From Nymphaea colorata (lineage: Eukaryota; Streptophyta; Magnoliopsida; Nymphaeales; Nymphaeaceae): DNA of 30,076 nucleotides. Below the pieces are notes generated by a model, which searched no databases, was not told the DNA's origin, and saw only the letters and a list, made by a program, of their open reading frames with translations. A program made the position numbers and the translations under genes. The stretch is taken from NCBI RefSeq assembly GCF_008831285.2, contig NW_022204898.1:1-30076 (forward strand), written 5' to 3'. Every line of letters starts with the position of its first letter. Positions within the stretch are counted from its first letter, which is position 1. Positions 11,824 to 21,300 of the stretch are shown here, one piece after another.

Positions 11824-12635
11824 ATGCGAGACGAACGCTACTACCAACGACTCAATGAGATCCGCTAAAAATACGGCTACCTCAACGACATCAACCCTGA
11901 ACAGTAGTTCAAAAAAATAGCAGAGAAGAGATAGCCAATCCCCCATCACTGCCCAACCTCCGCAACTCCATCATTACCTAGATGGGTATAGACTGCCAGT
12001 CAAACCAGTAGAGCATCCAGTTGCCCCCAATCCCACCCTTGAAGCCAGAAGAGCCAAGGAAAATAACTCCACTCCTCCCCAAGCTTATCAGAGAGAAATA
12101 AACACTGGCTTCAGCCAACGCCAATACCCTCCTCCTCCCCCTCGCCACACTCATAGAAAAGAGACAGCTATATTCCTCCCGAATACTCGGTTAGTTTGCA
12201 CACATGCAAAACGTGGTGAGCAAAAGTATACAAGCCCAATCAAAAGGCTTCAAGTCGAACTTACAAGTCAAAACACCCGAGGCAGTACGCACAAAACAGT
12301 CAAAGAGGAAAGCCAGTGCAAATTGGACAAGTTTCATCGACAAAAAATAGTTACAGGACACAAGTTGCCAACATAACGTAAAGAAGTCATATACCTTACG
12401 ATCCAGTCATAGAAGAAAATCCAAGAAATACCCCAAGATGACCAATCGGACAGTTGTTCAAGATAGAAGCTTTACTCAAACACCCAGACAAGGCAAGTAA
12501 ACCAAGAACGTCGTTTAGAATCTGTACAATAACAAGTAGGGTGAGTAATTTAACAGCAAATTTAATGCCAGTTTGAACAACATCGACAAGCTTCAATAAA
12601 AGATACAGGCGATGCTAAATAAGCCTAAGAAATGA
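11824..12635 (+). CDS. Unrecognised basic Q/N/K-rich protein
   Basis: About 270 residues. Starts MRDERYYQRLNEIRQKYGYL and ends FNASLNNIDKLQQKIQAMLN, then KPKK and TGA (12633-12635). After one net -1 step at the A7 run near 11910, a single frame stays open for about 720 bp when TAA/TAG are glutamine. The middle is rich in S, K, R, Q and P, suggesting disorder; the C-terminal 40 residues look like a short coiled coil. There is no signal peptide, membrane segment or recognised domain. The start is the first ATG after the pyrimidine tract. It heads a run of plus-strand genes and is separated from the next by about 100 AT-rich bases. A nuclear or cytoskeletal role would be a guess. Confidence 0.7.
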
Positions 12636-12736
12636 TTGTCTTCACTATTTTTCCTCCTGTCGTCTTCACCCAAGATTACTTAAAATTATTAACCACTTAT
12701 TTTAATAAATAAACCAATACCCAATAATCTGCCAAG
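12636..12736. promoter_or_regulatory. Short AT-rich intergenic spacer
   Basis: 101 bases between a TGA stop and the next ATG, strongly AT-rich from about 12676 (runs of TTAAAATTATTAA and TTTTAATAAATAAA type). It probably carries the 3' end of the upstream gene and the promoter of the downstream one. The frame happens to stay open across it in the ciliate code, so fusion of the two genes is not excluded. Confidence 0.45.
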
Positions 12737-13909
12737 ATGATCAGCATGTAGGATCGCAAGGTATTCTCGGGCAAGAGAGCCTCATAGGGCCTCACCAGCA
12801 ACTTCAAGAGCTCATCACGTGACAAAAAGGCCTCCTGGGGGAATAGATTCATAAGGGATCACAATGATTTGGTTTATGATGCTGACCCGCATAGCATAAG
12901 TAATAGACTGAAGCAGAGCGCCAAGCCTCGACAAAAAACCAACCAAAATAATGCTGAAAGCCCAAACAACAATAAGTATGAGTATTCTCCAATCAAGCAA
13001 AGAGGTATTCCGTAAATTACATGTAGAAATCGCAAGAACAAGTCAATCCCAACGTAACATAAGAAAGGGTTTGAATATAGACAACTACCTAACTTCTGTG
13101 CAGGAGATTTAGAAGTTAAAGAAGACTTGCCAGTAGACAGCCGCTACTAGTTCCAAGCGAACTAGGTTTATTGAGGAAAGGGACAATGCTGAAGTGGAGC
13201 CTTTCAATGATTACGAAGTCAAGAGGACTGGTGATAGGGGAAATAAGCGAAATTTCATCCAGCAGAACATCCAAGAAGCTGCTGAATACCAAGTGGAGCC
13301 CACCAGGATCAAGTCAATCTTTTAGGACTGTCCAGATATGAATTCTAAGCACCATCCAGGAAACTTCTAAGCAAATCCAACCATCACATCGATTTCAATC
13401 GAAGCAAAACCAATAAAATTAACAATGTTATCAAGCCTTGGTATGACCATTCCAAGACATTGAAAAATCTGAAGATATTGTGAGAAAGAGTAACTATTTT
13501 ACCATTTAGGAAAGTGTATTCTCTTCAAAAAATGCACTCATTCAAGAGCGACTCCGGCCATAAACTTTTCCATCGTACCAGAAGGATGATGGATGATAAT
13601 GGCTGTGGAAATGGAGGACTTCATCCCAACTATTACGATATCACATCGCCTGAAAAATACGATGCCACTCATGAAAGAACAGTCAAAGACAACGTGAACT
13701 ATCGCACGATGACAGCAAGACCAGACCACCCAAAAAAATTGGGAACAAACCTTTTCTACAAAGTTGAAGAGGTAAACACAATGGGAATCGGCAACAAGAA
13801 GAGGCCAGTATTAGAGATGAGTCATTCAGCTCGAAAATTGGTCTTCAGTCGACAGGTAATCAGTCCACACGGGGGTGTTCAGATGATGATTTTTAATAAT
13901 TGGCTTTAA
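12737..13909 (+). CDS. Unrecognised basic, low-complexity protein
   Basis: About 390 residues joined across several frames. Starts MISMQDRKVFSGKRASQGLT. A middle block carries IDNYLTSVQEIQKLKKTCQQ, then TRFIEERDNAEVEPFNDYEV. The C-terminal block at 13514-13909 is open even in the standard code and includes MMDDNGCGNGGLHPNYYDIT and ARPDHPKKLGTNLFYKVEEV. The protein is rich in K, R, N, S and Q, with no membrane segment or domain I recognise. Frame changes lie near 12995, 13380, 13455 and 13525. The 3' end is uncertain: in one frame two TGA codons follow each other at about 13880-13885, in another the reading continues to the next ATG. Possibly lineage-specific. Confidence 0.6.
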
Positions 13910-13924
13910 GATTATTTAAATTAA

Positions 13925-14459
13925 ATGGTCTTTCCCCTCAATAACGATACAGACCCCTACCACTCCTTCACATACTACAGGAGTTATCACCAGCGAACTG
14001 GTTTGCACGATCGTCCTCTTCATCTTCCTGCAAGCTCTGCATTATTGCTTGTGGGGACATGACGAATAGGCTTGGGAATGGAAGAAGAACGAGGAAGGGG
14101 AGGCTGGCTTGTAGCCTTTGCCTCCATCGTAATGGGTACAAGCTATTCGATGCTTAGAAATGGGACCAAAAGGGATGGAACATGTACTTCGCAATCATAT
14201 TTGGCAATCACATCTGTGCAGTCTTCCTGCCCATGGCTTACTGCCAAATATCTTTACCTGCATCATCTCATATACACATTTCGTATGCTTTTGCGGTATG
14301 CTCATCAACGAGATTTGCATTACCGAAAAACAGCCAGGAAAGGGGGGTCGAACAAAAACAAACAGGATCTTCTGGGTCAGTAAATCATTTTTCTATTTAG
14401 TTATGTGTCTGATGAATTTGACGTTGATTGTATCAGGTTTGGTCGGCATTCCCAAGTGA
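13925..14459 (+). CDS. Small multi-pass membrane protein, unrecognised
   Basis: About 175 residues with three to four predicted membrane segments: ELVCTIVLFIFLQALHYCLW, then after a charged loop (HDEQAWEWKKNEEGE) MYFAIIFGNHICAVFLPMAY, then NIFTCIISYTHFVCFCGMLI, and near the end SFFYLVMCLMNLTLIVSGLV, followed by GIPK and TGA (14457-14459). The segments lie in different frames, with changes near 13960, 14110 and 14255. The ATG at 13925 is the nearest start after an AT-rich gap, but the first 15 codons are uncertain because another frame also looks coding. No family recognised. Confidence 0.5.
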
Positions 14460-14519
14460 TCCAATGATTTTAGAGTCTATCCTACACTACCATTTAATAA
14501 TCTTCAAATAATCCCCCAA
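14460..14519. promoter_or_regulatory. 60-bp intergenic spacer
   Basis: AT-rich gap between the TGA of the membrane-protein gene and the first ATG of the phosphatase gene. Its size is typical of the gaps on this chromosome. No distinct motif seen. Confidence 0.4.
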
Positions 14520-15915
14520 ATGATCAAACAAAAAGAGAGTTGTCTGATGAGTTTCTCCATCATTCTGTTTCGCCTTGCTCCGAGCTTCACTTTTTGTTTT
14601 TGGAATGTTCTGTTGGTATATTATTTAATTATGCGTACCAAAAGTGTGCTGAAGCTTTGGGAGACCAGATAGTAATAACCGAGGAATCTTTACATATCTC
14701 AATCGCACGATCGGCTGAGAAAGTCTTTGGAGAATGTTAAAAATTTAAGATTGGACCTTTTCAAGGTGAGAACCAGTTTCTCCAATGCTGCCCTCAACTA
14801 TATAAACTTCGTATCCCCCCTCAACAAAAACCAAAGCACTACTTTCCTCCCATCTAGCAAAACCTTCCCCAGAAAGAGCCGCCGAGAGTAGTCCTCAAGG
14901 ATAAGCTAGAAGTAATCGAAAAAAAGCTGAAAGCTGCAAAAAAGGAAATTGAAAGTTAAAATGAACGCAACGATGCCAAGACGATCAGGAAGAACAAGGA
15001 TGAAGTGGACATGATCAATTCTATTGTCACAAAGACAGGCTGCCTCGAAACCCAAAGGTTCAAATAAAAAAGTCGGCTTGCTAGCTATTCCGCCGCCATT
15101 GCCAAGCCATAAAACCTAAGACCGATTAGTCACAATCCTATACTGCCAGGAGCAACCGCTACTACCTGGGTGAGGTTGTCAGGGCCATCCATTAGAAAAA
15201 CTCACTAGCTATGGAGCATATAAGCCAGTCGATGCAAATTCTACTTCAGTACAAATTGTTCAAAATTAACCAGTAATATGATCAAGAGGATGTTGTTATT
15301 AAATTGCCAATCGCTAAGGGTAATGAGAACAAAAAAACTTTAATTTTAGACCTTGATGAGACCCTCATCCATTGCTTCGAAAAGAACTAGTGTGTTCCTG
15401 ATATCAAGCTTACTGCCAACATCGATGGTTTTCCCTTTGAGATTGGATTTAATATTCGACCCTATGCCATTTCCTTTCTGAAGAAGATGAAAAAAAAGTG
15501 GGAAATCATTGTGTTCACAGCTAGTTATCAGAGCTACGCTGACGCCATCTTGGATGAAATCGACCCTGATGGCACTCTCTTCGACCACAGGTTGTATCGA
15601 CAGCATTGCAGATAACTAACTACGGATTTATTTGTAAAGGATCTTTCCAAGTTGAACCGGGATCTTTCCAAAGTCGTCCTGGTGGATAATTCAGCATACT
15701 CTTATGCAATGCATTGGATAATGGCATACCATCCTTCCCTTTTACTAGGGAAAGATTTTTAGTTGACTGCTCTTGAGCATTACATCCAAAGGCTTTGGGA
15801 ATGTGATGACGTGAGAGTGGTAAATCGTGAGTATTTTCAGCTCTACAGGTACACTTCCTTTGAAAATTCCTATTCTCTCGTGAAGGAATTATACGCTGGG
15901 AAGGCCAACGAGTGA
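14520..15915 (+). CDS. FCP1/SCP-like (NIF family) HAD phosphatase with N-terminal extension
   Basis: About 465 residues. The C-terminal half is a NLI-interacting-factor-type phosphatase of the HAD superfamily, the group that dephosphorylates RNA polymerase II CTD and other phosphoproteins. Motif I is LILDLDETLIHCF (Asp codons 15349-15351 and 15355-15357), then IRPYAISFLKKM, motif II VFTASYQSYADAI, a motif III lysine region (FVKDLSKLNRDLSK) and VVLVDNSAYSYAMHW as the last acidic motif. All catalytic positions are present. TAG codes glutamine in FEKNQCV. The N-terminal half holds a charged coiled coil (KLEVIEKKLKAAKKEIES, about 14905-14960). One net -1 step is needed at the A5 run after the start, another near 15115; 15125-15915 is one clean frame. 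Stop TGA 15913-15915. Closer to SCP/Dullard-size domains than to FCP1, since no BRCT follows. Confidence 0.88.
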
Positions 15916-15975
15916 AGAATGATATATTTTATACATTCATATTCATTATGATTACAATTAACAAAGAATTATTAA
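15916..15975. terminator. Convergent 3' intergenic gap (60 bp)
   Basis: AT-rich gap between two facing TGA stop codons (plus strand 15913-15915, minus strand 15976-15978). Both transcripts must end in or across it, so the 3' UTRs are very short or overlap as antisense tails. Confidence 0.55.
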
Positions 15976-16990
15976 TCAATCACGATAGTTATAATATTAG
16001 AAATAGTCTTAAGGCCGGGATAGGCCCACGAATAGCTGGACTTATTCTGAATTGTATTTCAAGATCGCTTCAAGATCTGCATCAGTCTTGATCAAAATGA
16101 TATCTTTTCTTTTCCTAAACCAGTAGATGTTTCTCTATCCTTTGTATGGCTACCATTAAGAAAAGTATTTGGAAGGATTGGAATTCTTCACGCAGTTCTT
16201 GATGATTTTTGGAAATCGACGAAGCAAACGCGACCCAACGATTTCCTTCTTATTCTGATGATCAAAATATGCTTTAACTTTTTAATCCACATTCCGAGTC
16301 GAAACTCCAATGAGATTGATGATGGTGGGGATGTCCTTATTGGTACGTCCTTGCATTGAGATTATAAGTTGGAGACAATTATGAATCCATTTATATAATA
16401 AAGATAAGCGAAAACTATTCATTTCCGAAGACGCTGATCAAGCTATACCTCTTTATTCTCCAAATGAAATCTATCGATGAGAAGCTGACTCTCCTTCAGG
16501 GTGTTTTGCTTGTAAACCTATATCAACCTTAATATCCAATCTCCCATCTTCTCGTTAGGTTCTGCTTCCTTCTCGGTTAAGGCTCGTTGGTATTTCTACT
16601 AAAGTGTTCGATATTTGTTCTACAAGTCAATATATTTTTGCTTCAATGAATTGTACTCATCTAAGGAAACGCCGTCCGTTCGTCGTGATGCATTTCCTCT
16701 GAAGGATTGGCGAAGTGGAGGCGCGAATTGGGAAGGATCAGGAGCCTCATATCTGAATTAGAAGTTATCGTGGTTGTCGCGAAGAGATTGGTTGAGGGGA
16801 AAAGAAGTATTGGCTCTTTGCCTTGGCTTGGGCGAAAAGATAGGTAACTTTTGGGAAGCTGAGGGTGATCGGTATAGGCTACGGGCTCTCCCACGATGTA
16901 GCCTGAGTGAATGAGTTGAGGAGAGTAAAGTGGAGGGTCTTACTTATGGGCGGGATAGTTGAAGAAGACCTTGGGAGGTGATTGCCTCAT
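15976..16990 (-). CDS. Unrecognised coiled-coil protein
   Basis: About 338 residues. Starts MRQSPPKVFFNYPAHKQDPP (ATG at 16990-16988) with a proline-rich, probably disordered N-terminal third. A coiled coil follows: YNSLKQKYIDLQNKYRTLQQ and KYQRALTEKEAEPNEK. A folded-looking C-terminal part starts WIHNCLQLIISMQGRTNKD and contains NRNIYWFRKRKD-like basic residues, ending at TGA 15976-15978. The last 130 codons are one clean frame; net single-base steps are needed near 16770 and 16420. TAA/TAG glutamines are frequent in the coiled coil. No known domain recognised. It is divergent from the sirtuin gene with only 42 bp between start codons, so the two may share a promoter. Confidence 0.75.
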
Positions 16991-17032
16991 GCAACGAACT
17001 TATTATAATTCGGGTAGCTTGATATAAATTAA
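16991..17032. promoter_or_regulatory. 42-bp bidirectional promoter region
   Basis: Only 42 bases separate the ATG of the minus-strand coiled-coil gene (16990) from the ATG of the plus-strand sirtuin gene (17033). It contains TATTATAATT and GATATAAATTAA, AT-rich cores that could act as start elements. Both 5' UTRs must be extremely short or lie within the other gene. Confidence 0.6.
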
Positions 17033-18161
17033 ATGGACAGTTTTGATGAAACGTTCCGCAAGTCGCAGGATGCAGGAGAGCGACTCAGACAGGCACTTGA
17101 AAAGGGAAAAAGTGAGAAATCTATAGAAGAGACCTTGAAGGTAATCCAGAAGACTGAAGAAAATTGGAGAAATCAAAAGAAGAGATTAGCTCCACCGACC
17201 ATTTCCTCAATAAGATCAAATTGATACTGAATGCAGAAGTGGAAAAGGCTGTATAATCAGTTGAAGCTGCGATCGTTCCCCAGAAAGCTGATCCAGGGTT
17301 CCAGCTGCATCTTATCTCCTCTTCTGAACTATCCAAAATCCTCACGGATAGCAAGAAGATAGTTTTCTTGACGGGAAGAGGATTATGCTTAGGCTTAGGC
17401 TTGCCTGAGTACAAAGGCCATGAATTTAATGGCACCGATGCTTAATATGACCCTACAAAAGATGATGAAGAAAAAGAAATTACTCAAGAGTTGTTGTTGA
17501 CGCGCTTTTTCTTTAGCATGAATCCGAAAGCAGGCTGGCAATGGATTTCAAAGTATTAAAAAGCGATGAGAGAAGCAAAACCCACCAAATCTCACCACCT
17601 CATCCATGAAATAGCTGAACATCTGGGCAGGTAGGGAAGGAAGGTAACCTTAGTGACTGAAAATATTGACAACTATCATCAGGAAGTGCAGGCAAAGAGC
17701 AAAAAAAGCAGAGAAACATACTAATACCCGATCTATGGGATGCATGGCAATATCCTACAAATTACTTGTGGACATTGCTCGTATTAGGAAAAAAAACTAT
17801 ACGTGGAATAGTACGAATCTTATGCTTACATCGTTGAGCTGACAGGAGACTCTACTGTCGCTGCTGCGAAGGGCCTCTCCACCCCAACATCATGTTCCAT
17901 GACGAATTCTACACAGAATTGTATAATAATTCGGAAACAATCAAGGCTCTAGGAGAGGAAGCTGATGTTATCGTGGTCATAGGCTCACCCAATTAATCCT
18001 CACTCACCAATCATGTCATCACTAATGCCCTTGCCAGTGGAAGAAAAGTGGTGGAGATTGGAAGCCAATGCCTCATCCAAAAAATTAACATAGACTGGGT
18101 GCAAGCTCCATCTGATGATGTCTTGGAACAAGTAAAGCAATAGTTAAACATCAAAAAATGA
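17033..18161 (+). CDS. Divergent sirtuin (SIR2-family NAD-dependent deacylase)
   Basis: About 376 residues. An N-terminal coiled-coil-like segment (MDSFDETFRKSQDAGERLRQ) precedes the SIR2 fold. Motifs in order: IVFLTGRGLCLGLGLPEYKG (17360-17420), aligning without gaps to the NAD loop GAGISxxxGIPxFRG; KSHHLIHEIAEHL; VTENIDNYHQEV with the likely catalytic His; YGMHGN; zinc ligands CGHC and CRCC with EGPLHPNIMFHDEF after them; VIVVIGSPNQSSLTNHVI as the second Rossmann strand. End TGA 18159-18161. Net -1 steps are needed near 17165 and 17850. The zinc site and His are kept, but GAGIS is GRGLC, the usual FGE is HDE and GTS is GSP, so NAD use is doubtful. A role in chromatin or metabolism cannot be told from sequence. 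Confidence 0.88.
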
Positions 18162-18357
18162 TCGTATAAATTACCTAAATTCTTATCAAACCTCAACACA
18201 TATAACATCTATTAAAAATATATTATTCCTTGGCAATTCGGCTCGTCTGGGAAGACCACGCTTCTTAATTCTTTTTTGTTGACGCTTCATTTTGATCAAG
18301 AGGGGCCTGTAAAATTTGGAGGTAATTTTTAGGATTCGTAATATTATACATATCGAA
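18162..18357. promoter_or_regulatory. Intergenic region upstream of DNA-PKcs gene
   Basis: 196 bp between the sirtuin TGA and the ATG of the DNA-PKcs gene. The first 70 bases are very AT-rich and probably form the sirtuin 3' UTR. The rest should carry the promoter of the kinase gene. No clear motif seen. Confidence 0.5.
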
Positions 18358-21300
18358 ATGGCCGACTAGATCAGAGAGTTCACGACAAGGCTGATGGCTG
18401 GCAGTCTCACCGACGAGAACATCATCGAGGAGAAGCTGAAGCGATTCGAGAGCATGGACGATAGAAGATTGTGCGCCTTGCTTAACCATTAGTTCTTCGC
18501 AAGCAGCAATAGACTGACCGCATATTTGCTTATGGCACTGCAAGATGAACCCAGACAGTCAGAACCAATCAGGAAAAGATTGTACCAGTTCATCGCTACG
18601 CATGTTCGCAATCAGTATCTTTCGCTCATTGACCATGTCAAATCGCTCTTTGCGCAACTGGTTTCCCTCTTCTGGAAGGAATAGGGCAAGCTAAAGGAGT
18701 ATTCCATATAGCCACTCACTGCCATCATTGAAGTTTACGATGAGGACTTTCTGACCGCTAATGATGTCCTCAATCCTGAAAGATTGCACGATGATGTGAA
18801 GAATATGCTGCAAACACATTCGAAAATGGCACATGGAGTGGTGGGAGAATGCTGGTACCTTCTGGCTGTCATCCAGAGCAAATTTCCACATATGATTGGT
18901 CCAGCGAAGAAGAAAGCAGTCCAGGAGATGCTCTTTGTAGAGCTGAAGAAGTATGTGCAAACCGACAAGAACTAAACACAATTGCAGCTTTACTGAAAGG
19001 ACTGGCCTGTGCTTTGAGGGAAAATTATTTTGGAGATGTATTGGTTGACGATTGTTCAACTATGTGATCGTATTGATGCTACCTGTCAAAGCACATATGG
19101 AGTTCCTCTTGCAACATTGATCTGCTTTCCTAAAGGAGATAACTTTTCCATTCGAACATTATGATCCAATCCAAGAAGCTTTTCTGCCAATTGCGAGAAG
19201 GAGTCAACCATAAGAATAAGGAATACAAGATGAAATGCTTGGAAGTTCTGATTGAGGTTTGCGAAGAATTAGTAAAGGAATATCAGCCAACAAGGAAAGA
19301 TACAAATCAATCTTTTCTTCAATTCAAAAACAAGTCTTGGAGGATCTTCAACTATACGTGGCAAAGGATAAGGGAAGCGTCATCCCTCCGAAGAGAAGAA
19401 AGGATTGAACCTATTAACAGTGGTGCGGTTGCTGGCATAATTTCTCCGCTGTATGTGTAATTCTAGGGACGAAACATTACAAGGAGATGTTTGACTACAT
19501 CATCAAGAAGTGCACGAAGAAGATTATTAGATAAAACAACCTCTCAGCCGCCCCCTCAGGAAAAAATTATGATATCAAATATGTACTTTACGCACAGAAG
19601 GAACTCAATGCCTTTGTCCATGCCCTCTCCAGACTTGTAGAGCATCTTGATGAAATAGAATACAGTGCAGCAAACCAACTTGAAGAGATCTTCATCGCTG
19701 CAGTAAAATAAAGCAAATACTTTTTGGCCAAGTACGAGACAGACCTTTGGGAAGCGATGATACATTAGTGATGAGCATGCACTCTAAGGAGCTATTTTCG
19801 GCAAATGGGCAAAGAAAGTGGTATCGTAGTCTCTTAAAGAATGTCTTGACAGTAAAAAAATGGGAGTCTAGAACGATGATGAATTTATACGCATGATCTA
19901 AAAGGCAGCACACCTTTGGAGGTCGATTCTCACACACTCAAGCTGGCGCACTGGTCCTCTCAACGAATTCACCTAACATTTGCTTTCAAATCTGGAGTAT
20001 CTCTTGCTCAACCTTAATTGCGGATACGTGTGAGAGCGGAATAAGATAACGACCAGGCTGACCCTCAGGAGGAAGGAATCGTGCAAATATTCTACTTGGC
20101 CAATGAACGCATCGAAATAACCAAAGTGGAGGATTACCAATACCTTAGTTCACTCTCTCTTCTTTTCCATGAAATTCTCTCCTGCATTGACCCTTCTCTC
20201 TACAACCAAAAACTTGTCAACTTCTATCCTCAAATACTGGAAAGAATCAGAGCGTACCCGAAATGCCTTCCCCTGCTTCGCACCTTGCGCAGTCTGAACG
20301 AATACATTCTCAAAAATAGGCTCTTTAAGGACTACTGGGAGACCAGCCTGAATACGCGCGTGAGCTGGTGGAAAAAATGAGCAAATTCTTCAAGCAAACA
20401 GCAGAAGTCGTATTCAAATACCAGAACAATACTTCTATTAACTGCTCAAAGTCTTGCTGAGCTTCAGTGAGGAGGTCTATTTAGCGATGGCCAGCGCATT
20501 ATCAAGCATCACCTACCAGGGCTTCTCATTAAAACATTTTAGCTCGGCCAAGAAGTCGTTTCACTAGCCCACGCTGCTTTACGATGCACTGCTCGTCTCT
20601 TTTCGACTGAAAGGCAGTCAGCTGAGCGTTTCTTGCAGCCTGTTATTGCCTCTTTGGAAAAATATATCAACCTAGTCAGCAACAGCGAAAGAGAATAATT
20701 CAAATCACAACTTTTCCTTTTCGAATTGGCAGTCACGAGGGAATCAATATCAGACTCTGTTCTTTCCTTCCTTGGCTCCTTGGGTGGTCTCTGCCATCAG
20801 TTAGTCGACAGCAAGAATAAGGATCACATCTCTTGGGATTATGATTGCCACCTAGAAATGGAAGTCAACATCCTTAATGAAAAATTAGGACTCAATATAA
20901 CGAGATTCTTGAATAGAGTCTGCTGGCTGAGCATTAATGGCAAAGACGACATCAAGATTGTGGCATGTGAGTTACTCCACGCTCAAATAACCTATGTGAT
21001 CGAAGAGGTGGTCAGCAACAAGATGGACAAGGAAATCTGGCAACTTTTCTCGACCGTGTGCTTCCCAATGTGCTGGCAGTAGCTGGAAACACATCGCATC
21101 CCTCACAGCAACTCCTGCACACTTTGCTCATTCAGATCATCCACTTCTTCGCGAATACTAAGCAGCCAAACTCGCCCGATGTGCAAGTCATCCTCAAGCA
21201 TCTCCTTTCCCTATACAATAAGTCTGAAGATCTGGGATATATCGCAAGCAAGTGTCTTTCGGAGTTCATTCGCTGGCATATTAAGCAGCAGCCATAAAAG

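Noticed and set aside
18265-19059. Minus-strand open frames opposite the DNA-PKcs N terminus
   Set aside because: The plus-strand frame is open from 18358 for over 600 bases with a sensible start and continues into family-like sequence. The minus frames are shadows.
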